From NCBI GenBank assembly GCA_015233565.1, contig JADFXM010000031.1, positions 1 to 64,000 of the forward strand: DNA of 64,000 bases, written 5' to 3'. The notes below the pieces were generated by a model that had not been told where the DNA came from, did not search any database, and saw nothing but the letters and a program-made list of their open reading frames with translations. Positions 36,748-44,758 of the stretch are shown one piece after another; position 1 is the stretch's first letter; each line of letters opens with the position of its first letter. The translations under genes and the position numbers were made by a program. The stretch comes from Candidatus Rifleibacteriota bacterium. Lineage in GTDB: Bacteria > Muiribacteriota > Ozemobacteria > Ozemobacterales > Ozemobacteraceae.

Positions 36748-38112
36748 TCAGAAGCTCTTGTACTTTCCCCGATAGCCCAGGACCATTCCATGTTTCTTAA
36801 ATAGTTCGCGGCGAAACAGGGGATTATAGGCGAAGAAAGTTAAAATACTCCATAGATCCTTTGCGTTTGTTTCAAAATCCAGCGCTCGTTTCAGGATTGT
36901 TAAGGGATTGTTGAAACGCCTTCTTGCCCAGAAACATGCATCAGTTAACTCCTCAGAAGTCATATGCGCCGGTTTGAAAACTGCATCGCCGAAATGGTAT
37001 CGGTCATCCAGCCACCATTTATCATACAAGAGCCGGTTCTGGTTTTTCATTTCCTCATAAATGATTGTACTTGGATAGGGGCTTAGAATGTTGAATGCCG
37101 AAAAGCAAAATTTGTGGTCAATGGCCCATTGGACGGTTTTTCGAATGCTGTTTATGTCGTCATGATCATACCCGATCAAGAAGGCTCCCCAGAGCATCAA
37201 CCCCATTTTTCGTGTCTTTTCGATTGCACTTTCGTAACTTTCCAGCTGGAGATTGCAGTTCTTTTCCATTAATGCCAGGTTTTCCGGTACAACTGTTTCA
37301 AAACCTATTACAAGTCCTGCACAACCACTTTTTTTCATTAGATCCATGAGCTCAGGGTCGTTTGTAAAGTTCAGACTTGCCTGTCCAATCCATTTTTTCT
37401 TTAAGGGAATCAGTCTTCTGAAAAGGTCTTTTGCGGTGTCCGGGTCAGCGATAATATTGTCATCGACGAAAAAAACAAATTGGCACTTCTGTTCCGCCAG
37501 CTCGTTTACGACTTCTTCGGGAGGTCGGCAAACATGCGTCCTTTTGTATAATGTACCCGTTGCGCAGAATTTGCAATGGTTGATGCATCCACGGCTGAAT
37601 TGGATGAGTCTGATCGGAAGGTAGGATTTTCCATCAAAAATTTCCCATTTTGTTTTTAATCCTTTAAGGATTGGAGGAAAAAAACCGTTATATATTTTTT
37701 TTAACTTTCCGGAGGCAGAATCTGATACTACCTGTGGCCATATTGCTTCTGAGTCGCCAATCATTATGGCGTCGGCATTTTCGGCAGCTTCCTCGGGAAT
37801 CATCGAGACATGGTATCCACCTAAAACTACTTTTATTCCCCGCTTTCGATATTCCCGCGAAATTTCGTAGGCTCTTCTTGCTGTGTAAATCTCAACATTG
37901 ATTGCTACCAGATCTACAGGTTTCGAAAATGGAATTCGCTCAAATCTATCGTCATAAAGTACACAATCGACATCTTCCGGCAACATTCCGGCTAATACAG
38001 CGAACGTGAGAGGCTCCATCCGGCCACGGTCGTAATATGGTTTTCCGTGTACAAGTCCCATGTTGGGCTTTATAAACGCAACTTTGAATTTGTCTTTCAT
38101 TTCTAAGCTCAT
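36748..38112 (-). CDS. B12-binding-type radical SAM protein (paralogue 1)
   Basis: A 454-residue protein. Residues about 8-140 have the cobalamin-binding (Rossmann-like) pattern of class B radical SAM enzymes (VDLVAINVEIYTARRAY, VVLGGYHVSMIPEEAA), though the DxHxxG lower-ligand motif is replaced by YDDRFERI. The radical SAM cluster is C176, C180, C183 in SRGCINHCKFCATG. The barrel follows (FFVDDNIIADP, GLVIGFETVVPENL), then a C-terminal domain of about 90 residues with KWWLDDRYHFG, shared with the other paralogues. Such enzymes perform methylations, cyclisations or other radical chemistry. It is followed 121 bases upstream by paralogue 2 on the same strand. Confidence 0.9.
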   Translation of the reverse strand: MSLEMKDKFKVAFIKPNMGLVHGKPYYDRGRMEPLTFAVLAGMLPEDVDCVLYDDRFERIPFSKPVDLVAINVEIYTARRAYEISREYRKRGIKVVLGGYHVSMIPEEAAENADAIMIGDSEAIWPQVVSDSASGKLKKIYNGFFPPILKGLKTKWEIFDGKSYLPIRLIQFSRGCINHCKFCATGTLYKRTHVCRPPEEVVNELAEQKCQFVFFVDDNIIADPDTAKDLFRRLIPLKKKWIGQASLNFTNDPELMDLMKKSGCAGLVIGFETVVPENLALMEKNCNLQLESYESAIEKTRKMGLMLWGAFLIGYDHDDINSIRKTVQWAIDHKFCFSAFNILSPYPSTIIYEEMKNQNRLLYDKWWLDDRYHFGDAVFKPAHMTSEELTDACFWARRRFNNPLTILKRALDFETNAKDLWSILTFFAYNPLFRRELFKKHGMVLGYRGKYKSF

Positions 38113-38233
38113 TTCACTCAGTACAAATTATCAAAAAAAGTAAAATATTGTTCAAAGATTCCTTAGAGGCTGGTCTTGGAACGAATTCAAAAAGACCGAG
38201 CTTTTGGATTTATTGAATGGTACATTTCCTTCT

Positions 38234-39571
38234 TCACTTTAAAGTTTGTGCCCCAAGTCCTAGTTTTAAGTTTGATTTTCTGTGAATATCGTGTCGGGAA
38301 ACTATGTTTCCGGTTAGATAAATCCAGGCTCTGAAGAAATCAGAAAAGTTTGCCTGAAAATCAAGCCCTCTTCTGAAAATTCCAGAGATTGAATTGAATT
38401 TTTTTCGGGCTGACATTACACCATCTGAAAGTTGTTGAGGAGTTAGTTTCAAGGGAAAAAAAGCGGCGGTATTCCACCGGTATCCCGGGTCCAGCCACCA
38501 CTTTTCAAAAACCAATCGATTTTCTCGCTTAAGGTTTGTGTAAAGTGGAGTTCCCGGGAAGGGCTGAAGGACGTTGAAATTGGCCATGAAAAGCTTTTTT
38601 TCGATTGCAAAATCGGCTGTCCGTTCAAAACAATCCAGGTCATCATGGTCATAGCCGAATACAAATGTTCCATAAACCAGAATTCCATTTTTCCTGAGTT
38701 TATCAAGCGCCCCACTATAACCATTGAACCGCTTTGCCCATCCCTTGTTCATTTTTTCCAGGTTCATGGGGTTCAACGATTCAAGGCCAATAATCAATGC
38801 AAAGCATCCGCTTTCGACTGCCAAACCAAGCAGTTCGTCATCCTCGACGATGCTTAGGCTTGCTTGGGCAGCCCATTTAAGGTTGGCGCCCTTTATTTCC
38901 CTGAAAAGTTGCTTTGCGACATCTTTTTGAGAGACTATATTGTCATCTACAAAAAAAATTGACTTTCTATTCAGAGTGGAAATCTCTGAAACAACCTCAG
39001 AGACCCTTCTTTGGCGAATACGACCTTGATAGAATTGTCGGATGGAGCAAAAATCACAGTTATGAATACAGCCCTGATTGAATGAAACAAGTGCCATTGG
39101 AATGTAGGGTTTTCCTGTAAAAATAGACCTGTCGCATTTTATTGAAAACTGTGATGACAAGTTTTCTGAATGGTAAAATTTTTTCAGCGTTCCGTTTTGA
39201 GCGTCGGCTAAAATTTGAGGCCAGATTGCATCCGCTTCTCCAATGGCTACTGAGTCAGAAAATAATGCCGCTTCCTCCGGTACGAGAGTTGGATGAAAAC
39301 CTCCCAATATTACTGGAATTTTTCTTTTTTTAAATTCTTCTGAAATTTGATATGCGCGTTTGGCGGAAAAAGTGTCGACCGAAATTGCCGCTAAATCGTA
39401 GTCTCCATCAATTTTCAGATCTTCAATTCTTTCGTCGAAAAAAACAATTTGGTGATTCGAAGGTGTCAATCCTGCCAATACCGCAAAATTAAGTGGTTCC
39501 ATCATGGCAAGCGATTTATATCGCCTCCCTTTGATTTCGCCGAATGCCGGCCTGATCAATACTATTTTCAA
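38234..39571 (-). CDS. B12-binding-type radical SAM protein (paralogue 2)
   Basis: A 445-residue paralogue. I place the start at TTG 39571, which has AAGGA six bases upstream and gives MKIVLIRPAFG, matching the other paralogues; the frame extends to 39589. B12-like N-domain: FFDERIEDL at the usual ligand position, VILGGFHPTLVPEEAA. Cluster Cys168, Cys172, Cys175 in NQGCIHNCDFCS. The barrel has FFVDDNIVSQKD and ALIIGLESLNPMNL; the C-terminal domain has KWWLDPGYRWN and FRRGLDFQANF. It is the first gene of the minus-strand pair, transcribed away from paralogues 3 and 4. Confidence 0.89.
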   Translation of the reverse strand: MKIVLIRPAFGEIKGRRYKSLAMMEPLNFAVLAGLTPSNHQIVFFDERIEDLKIDGDYDLAAISVDTFSAKRAYQISEEFKKRKIPVILGGFHPTLVPEEAALFSDSVAIGEADAIWPQILADAQNGTLKKFYHSENLSSQFSIKCDRSIFTGKPYIPMALVSFNQGCIHNCDFCSIRQFYQGRIRQRRVSEVVSEISTLNRKSIFFVDDNIVSQKDVAKQLFREIKGANLKWAAQASLSIVEDDELLGLAVESGCFALIIGLESLNPMNLEKMNKGWAKRFNGYSGALDKLRKNGILVYGTFVFGYDHDDLDCFERTADFAIEKKLFMANFNVLQPFPGTPLYTNLKRENRLVFEKWWLDPGYRWNTAAFFPLKLTPQQLSDGVMSARKKFNSISGIFRRGLDFQANFSDFFRAWIYLTGNIVSRHDIHRKSNLKLGLGAQTLK

Positions 39572-40074
39572 GAAAGTCCTTTTTGGCAAAATGTTTGAAA
39601 ATCGGAATTAGAATTTGTGTACTTAAAAAGTGAAACGGCTATGAATTCCCAATAATCATGCTGAGAAAAGCCGAAACACATGTTGCAATCGAAGTCAGAA
39701 TACTTTTTTCCTGGCAAAGTCGAAGCAATATAAATTTTACCAATTATAAGTTTGCCAAACTCAAATTGTAAAGGTAAAATAAAACGGTGCCATTCCAATG
39801 ACTTCGGGTGGTGTTTTAGGCTTCATCGTGAGAAACAGAGAGCAATTTGACTTTTTTCAACTACTCAGAAGTTGGGCTAATGCACTTTTAATTTCTGCCA
39901 ATTTTTGGAAATTCATTTGAAAGAAACCACTGAAGTATCTCGAATTTCTTGGAAAAGGGAGTCCGGTAAACCCATGGCGATTGGGCGAGCGTTCGAACTC
40001 TTTCAAATAGGCATGGTCAGCGATGCTGACATTAAAAAAAAAGAATATATTGACTCGAAAGAGGATATTTTTTC
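39572..40074. other. Divergent intergenic region of the radical SAM cluster
   Basis: A ~500-base gap between the divergent radical SAM genes. It must hold promoters in both directions, but I could not identify convincing -35/-10 pairs, operators or a known riboswitch. In particular I saw no B12-riboswitch signature. Confidence 0.5.
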
Positions 40075-41415
40075 ATGAAAATACTGCTAATACAACCAAG
40101 TGGTGCAATCCATCGTTTCAGAGTTGGAAATTTTCCCAAGTCATTAAGATATGCTCCCCTTACTTTAACGACTTTAGCGGCTTTAGTCCCTTCCGAACTA
40201 AATATCGAGGTCGAGATTTGCGATGAGGGGGTACAACTTGTCAATTTTAGTTCCGAGCCTGATCTTGTTGCAATGACCATAATTACTGGAACAGCCAAAC
40301 GTGGCTATGCTATTGCCGATTACTTCCGGAAAAGAAAAATTCCTGTCGTGATTGGAGGTGTTCACGCCACCCTATGCCCGGATGAAGCTCAAAAGCACGC
40401 TGATTGCGTTGTTGCTGGTTTCGGAGAAATAAGCTGGCCTCAGCTTTTGCGCGATTTTAAAAACGGAAAAATGCGGGAAAGATATACTGACCTTAAAGCG
40501 CCTCCTATTGCAAAATTACCTTGGCCCAGGCGCGAACTTTTGCGAAAAGAAGGATACATAACCACTTCGACCACCTGGGCAACTCGCGGTTGTTTGAATG
40601 AATGCGATTTTTGTTCCATTCCTGCGACCTGGGGGAACAACTTCTACAAGCGTCCGGTTGAGGATGTTGTAAGTGAAATTGCTTCCCTGCCAGGAAAGGA
40701 ATTTGTACTGGTCGATCCCAGTCCAATGGAAGACCCTGATCATGCAAAGATTCTTTTCAAGGAAATCGGAAAACTTAAGAAAAAGTGGTTTGGATTATCA
40801 ACCACCAAAATAGGCAAGGACCCTGAATTGCTGAAAATAGTAGGCGAAAGTGGGTGCCAAGGTCTTCTGATCGGTTTCGAATCCGTTAACCAGATGTCGA
40901 TAGGTTCAATCGGCAAAGATCATAATTCTGTGGATTTTTACCTTGATCTGGTTAAAAGAATGCATGATCACGGAATGGGGGTACAAGCCTGTTTCGTTTT
41001 TGGCCTGGATGACGACAAACCTGATATATTCAAAAGAACCGTAGATTTCTGTGATACGGCACATGTCGACCTTCCGAGATTTTCCACCTATACGCCGTTC
41101 CCAAATACAGGTGCCTACCGCAAACTCGATGAACAGAAGCGAATTATATCTTATGACTGGGCACTATATGACGTTGAACATATTGTCGTAAAGCCTCTTC
41201 AAATGACGGTTAAACAGCTCGAAGACGGATTGTTATGGGCATGGAATCATGCCTACCGGCTTGCATCCCTTGCAAAACGGCTTTTAGGTTCTCGCACGTC
41301 CATTGGCTACGCCTTGAGTTTCAACCTGGGCTATCGTTATTATGCCAGTCGGTTGAATGAAATGAATAATAAGGTCTTATTTGATGATGTAAATGAAGGA
41401 ATTCCTCAGATATGA
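40075..41415 (+). CDS. B12-binding-type radical SAM protein (paralogue 3)
   Basis: A 446-residue protein with the same architecture as its neighbours but the most diverged of the four. N-domain: MKILLIQPSG, VVIGGVHATLCPDEA, with ICDEGVQLV at the ligand position. The radical SAM cluster is C173, C177, C180 in TRGCLNECDFCSI. The barrel includes FVLVDPSPMEDPDH where the others have VDDNI, and GLLIGFESVNQMSI. The C-terminus keeps the paralogue-like domain but lacks the WWLD motif (it reads SYDWALYDVEH). Its TGA overlaps the ATG of the next gene by four bases, so the two are translationally coupled. Confidence 0.9.
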   Translation: MKILLIQPSGAIHRFRVGNFPKSLRYAPLTLTTLAALVPSELNIEVEICDEGVQLVNFSSEPDLVAMTIITGTAKRGYAIADYFRKRKIPVVIGGVHATLCPDEAQKHADCVVAGFGEISWPQLLRDFKNGKMRERYTDLKAPPIAKLPWPRRELLRKEGYITTSTTWATRGCLNECDFCSIPATWGNNFYKRPVEDVVSEIASLPGKEFVLVDPSPMEDPDHAKILFKEIGKLKKKWFGLSTTKIGKDPELLKIVGESGCQGLLIGFESVNQMSIGSIGKDHNSVDFYLDLVKRMHDHGMGVQACFVFGLDDDKPDIFKRTVDFCDTAHVDLPRFSTYTPFPNTGAYRKLDEQKRIISYDWALYDVEHIVVKPLQMTVKQLEDGLLWAWNHAYRLASLAKRLLGSRTSIGYALSFNLGYRYYASRLNEMNNKVLFDDVNEGIPQI

Positions 41416-42740
41416 AACTCACTCTGATAATGCCTTCTATTGGTAGAAAGCCTAACCAGCCGTATGTTTCCACCTGGCAGATGGAACCGCTGGTTCTGGC
41501 TCTCTTGGCTGCTCTTTCGCCTGCAGATTGGCAAATAACTGTCCAGGACGACCGAATGGAAGAAATAAACTACGATCAACCTACTGATTTGGTCGCGATT
41601 ACCATTGAGACATATACTGCCAGAAGGGCTTATCAGATTGCGAGGGAATATCAAAAACGCGGTGTAAAAGTCGTCATGGGAGGATATCACGCCTCTTTGT
41701 GGCCACATGAAGTTCTTCAACACGCTGACGCAACAGTCATCGGTCCGGCGGAAACAATTTGGGAAAAAGTTCTGTGCGATGCCAAAGCAGGAAAACTGGA
41801 AAAGGAATATTTGGCACCGCCACTGGAAAAATGGCACAGTATCTTCCCTCGCCGCGAAATTTATTCCGAAAAGAAATATCTTCCTCTGGCGTTAGTTGAG
41901 TTTTCAAGAGGATGTCGATTTCATTGTTCATTTTGTTCTATTACAGCACTTTCGAAGGGAAGACACTATTTCAGGCCTCCAGCTGAGGTTGCTGAAGAAA
42001 TAAAAAGAACTGGCCAGAAAGTTGTTTTCCTGATAGATGATAATATTGCTGTAAATTACGATGCTGCGCTGGAATTGTGCCGTCAGCTGAAACCATTGAA
42101 TGTAAAATGGGTGAGCCAGATCAGTGTTGACGCTGCCTGTCGTGTTGACTTGATCAAAGCTATGGCGGATGCTGGATGCATGGGACTTTTGATCGGTTTC
42201 GAATCCCTGAATCCCAAACTGATTTCACGCCTTAACAAAAAATGCAACGGTTCCATTGAGGCCTATGAAACAGCTTTAAAAATAGTCCATCAGAATAAAA
42301 TATGCGTGTACGGTACTTTTTTGTTTGGAATTGACGGTGACACCCCAGCTTCATTTAAACACACTCTTGATTTTATTCTTCGGCATAAACTTTTCCTGGC
42401 TGCGTTCAATCATCTTGTACCATTCCCTGGAACTCCACTCTATGCTAAACTCCAAGCGGAAAATCGGCTTATATCTGATGCCTGGTGGCTTGACTCCGAT
42501 TTTCGTTTTGGCAAAAGTCCTTTCAAACCCACGGGATTTACTATCGACGAATTAGCCGAATTGTGCAGAAGATACAGAAGAAAATTCTATTCCCTCCGCT
42601 CAATCATTAAGCGTGGATTTGATTTAAAAGCGAATATGCAAAACTTTTCAACAGCTGCTTTGTTTTTTTCACAAAACTATTTTGGGCGCCGGGAAGTTGA
42701 CGAGAAATTCGGACTTCCCTTAGGATTCCAGGATTCATAA
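41412..42740 (+). CDS. B12-binding-type radical SAM protein (paralogue 4)
   Basis: A 442-residue protein closely resembling paralogues 1 and 2. N-domain: LIMPSIGRKPNQPYVSTWQM, VQDDRMEEI at the cobalamin-ligand position, VVMGGYHASLWPHE. Cluster Cys168, Cys172, Cys175 in SRGCRFHCSFCSI. Barrel: FLIDDNIAVNYD, GLLIGFESLNPKLI. C-terminus: DAWWLDSDFRFGKSPFKP and IKRGFDLKANM. It overlaps the upstream gene at ATGA and is followed 17 bases later by the GNAT gene, so it is central to the operon 40075-44631. Confidence 0.91.
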   Translation: MKLTLIMPSIGRKPNQPYVSTWQMEPLVLALLAALSPADWQITVQDDRMEEINYDQPTDLVAITIETYTARRAYQIAREYQKRGVKVVMGGYHASLWPHEVLQHADATVIGPAETIWEKVLCDAKAGKLEKEYLAPPLEKWHSIFPRREIYSEKKYLPLALVEFSRGCRFHCSFCSITALSKGRHYFRPPAEVAEEIKRTGQKVVFLIDDNIAVNYDAALELCRQLKPLNVKWVSQISVDAACRVDLIKAMADAGCMGLLIGFESLNPKLISRLNKKCNGSIEAYETALKIVHQNKICVYGTFLFGIDGDTPASFKHTLDFILRHKLFLAAFNHLVPFPGTPLYAKLQAENRLISDAWWLDSDFRFGKSPFKPTGFTIDELAELCRRYRRKFYSLRSIIKRGFDLKANMQNFSTAALFFSQNYFGRREVDEKFGLPLGFQDS

Positions 42741-42757
42741 GGTCCTTCTTCCCAAAA

Positions 42758-43921
42758 ATGCCAAAAATGCAGCTAGTTAAGCCTTTCGAAATGATTGAGG
42801 TCCCGACCGATTCGTCCCATCCGGACGAATCGAAACTCCTCGATCAGGGTTTGAGAGAACTTATCAGGGATTGCGATATGACTTCCCAGGGTATTGAACT
42901 CCGGTTCGAAAGCGAGCCAAGTTTTTTCAACTCCCTTGGCCTATATGGCGAAAAACACCAAGTTGTTTTTTCCAGATTTCCTGAAAATCAGCGAAAAATT
43001 TCCGTGTTGGGTGTTCATTCTTCAAGAAAAGCTTTTCTGTCAGGAAAACCCGCAAACCTTGGATACATTCATCACCTTAGAATTCACCCAAATAAAAGAG
43101 GTGGAAATCTTCTTGCCCGTGGATACCAGGCTTTTAGACAAGCTTCTGCGGCCAATCCAACTGAATGTTTGACTACATCAATATTAACAGAGAATCAGAT
43201 TGCTCGTAGCCTGCTTGAAAACCCCAATGGCAGAGGACCCCTTCCAGCTTATATAAAAATTTGCGATTATCTGACTGCGATTTTCCCGATAAATTTTCCC
43301 ATGAAACGTTGGCCGATCAAGAGCCGTATGCTTTACCCCTCCGCTCTGACAGGACGAATGCTCACCCAAAACGATTGCCGAGAATTGTACAGCCTTTTTT
43401 GGGAATTCGGTTCCGAAAATGACGGCTTTCCTTACTTTGACGAAGATAAGATCGCGGAAAATGAAAATATCCGTCCAGGGTTGAAGATTTCCAATTTTTT
43501 TGGATTGTGGGAAAACAATAAATTGGTGGCCGCCATCGGAATCTGGGACCAAAGACAGTTCAAACAGGTTATCTTAAGAAGAGTACCATTTTTTCTGAAA
43601 TTTATCCTAAAGTCGATAGGACTTTTTCCGAAAAATGAACAGATTGATCTGGCCTTCCTTGATCCCTGGATTATTAAACCAGGGCTAGAAAAACGTTTAC
43701 TCCCAGCCTTATTTAATTTTGTTTTTTTTGAATTACGGAAAACCGGTTATTCTTTTTCAGCCTGGGGATCACCAATCAATCATCCTGCTTGTCAAATTGT
43801 GATGGAAAAAATGGTGTACATTCCCTATAAAAGTTCAATTTATCAGGTTGACTGGCCTGAAACTCCAAAATTAGAGTTCAAACGAGGTAAAAATTTAGTG
43901 TTCCCACTAGGAATGTTGTAA
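42758..43921 (+). CDS. GNAT-like acyltransferase
   Basis: A 387-residue protein. Residues about 100-165 (LGYIHHLRIHPNKRGGNLLA followed by AFRQASAANPTECLTTSILTEN) have the acyl-CoA-binding loop pattern of GNAT N-acyltransferases. The C-terminal half may be a second, diverged GNAT fold (LWENNKLVAAIGIWDQRQFK). It would transfer an acyl group to an amine in the pathway formed with the radical SAM proteins and GH3; the substrate is unknown. It has almost no ribosome site and probably depends on translation of the upstream gene. Its TAA overlaps the ATG of the next gene by one base. Confidence 0.72.
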   Translation: MPKMQLVKPFEMIEVPTDSSHPDESKLLDQGLRELIRDCDMTSQGIELRFESEPSFFNSLGLYGEKHQVVFSRFPENQRKISVLGVHSSRKAFLSGKPANLGYIHHLRIHPNKRGGNLLARGYQAFRQASAANPTECLTTSILTENQIARSLLENPNGRGPLPAYIKICDYLTAIFPINFPMKRWPIKSRMLYPSALTGRMLTQNDCRELYSLFWEFGSENDGFPYFDEDKIAENENIRPGLKISNFFGLWENNKLVAAIGIWDQRQFKQVILRRVPFFLKFILKSIGLFPKNEQIDLAFLDPWIIKPGLEKRLLPALFNFVFFELRKTGYSFSAWGSPINHPACQIVMEKMVYIPYKSSIYQVDWPETPKLEFKRGKNLVFPLGML

Positions 43922-44631
43922 TGGAAGAAAAAAAACTGATAGGATCTCTCCACAAACTTCAGGAATTATCACCATCTCAAAAGAAAAATCTTTTCCAATT
44001 GATGGACAGGTACTATTTTATTTCTGAGGAAGGATTTTCCTCTGATCTCTCCAAAAAAGATTTTGTCATCCTTTTGTGCGATGAAGCAGGCGAAATTAAG
44101 GGCTTCACCACTATTATGCTAATAAATTCCAGAATTGAGGATGAGGAATTCCGAGCTATTTTCAGCGGTGATACCATCATCGAAAAAGAATACTGGGGAA
44201 GCCTGGAGTTGCCGAAAATTTGGGGAAGATTCATGTTGAGCCAAATTGAAGAAGCCAAGGGAAAACCATTGTACTGGTTTCTTATTTCTAGTGGGTACAA
44301 AACTTATCGCTTTCTTCCGGTTTTCTTCAAAGAATTTTACCCCTCGTTTGAAAAACAGACTCCGGAAAAGTTTGGAAGGCTAATTGAATTAATTGGTAAA
44401 ATGTTGTTCCAGGATGGATTTATTTCTGACAAAGGTGTGATAAAACTCGAAAACCCAACTCCTTTGAAAGAGGGTGTTGCAGATATTTCAGAAGATAGAC
44501 GCAAGGATTCGCATATATCTTTTTTCCTTTCCAGGAATCCTGGATATTACCTTGGTGATGAGCTTGCCTGTATTGCTAAACTTGAGATCGATAATATCAA
44601 ACCTTTTATGCGGCGTGTGTTAAAAGGATAA
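43921..44631 (+). CDS. Hypothetical protein, possibly GNAT-like
   Basis: A 236-residue cytoplasmic protein with no family I can name. The pattern VILLCDEAGEIKGFTTIML followed by an aromatic acceptor region (SLELPKIWGRFMLSQIEEAK and LYWFLISSGYKTYRFLPVFF) recalls a degenerate acyltransferase fold, but this is weak. There is no signal peptide or membrane segment. It is coupled to the upstream GNAT gene by a one-base stop/start overlap (TAATG), so it very likely acts in the same pathway, perhaps as partner subunit. Confidence 0.6.
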   Translation: MEEKKLIGSLHKLQELSPSQKKNLFQLMDRYYFISEEGFSSDLSKKDFVILLCDEAGEIKGFTTIMLINSRIEDEEFRAIFSGDTIIEKEYWGSLELPKIWGRFMLSQIEEAKGKPLYWFLISSGYKTYRFLPVFFKEFYPSFEKQTPEKFGRLIELIGKMLFQDGFISDKGVIKLENPTPLKEGVADISEDRRKDSHISFFLSRNPGYYLGDELACIAKLEIDNIKPFMRRVLKG

Positions 44632-44758
44632 CTTGTTGGAGATCCCGGCAAAATTAGCAAATTTCCGATTAGGAAAATGAGAGGAAGCAAATCACAATTA
44701 AGTCAAGTTTTGAGCGACTTGGAGTGAAGTCCAAAGGGAAGAAAAGAGTTAAAGTGAA

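Noticed and set aside
39985..40020. tRNA-like GTTCGAAC sequence in the radical SAM divergent gap
   Set aside because: No acceptor stem or anticodon arm could be built around it.
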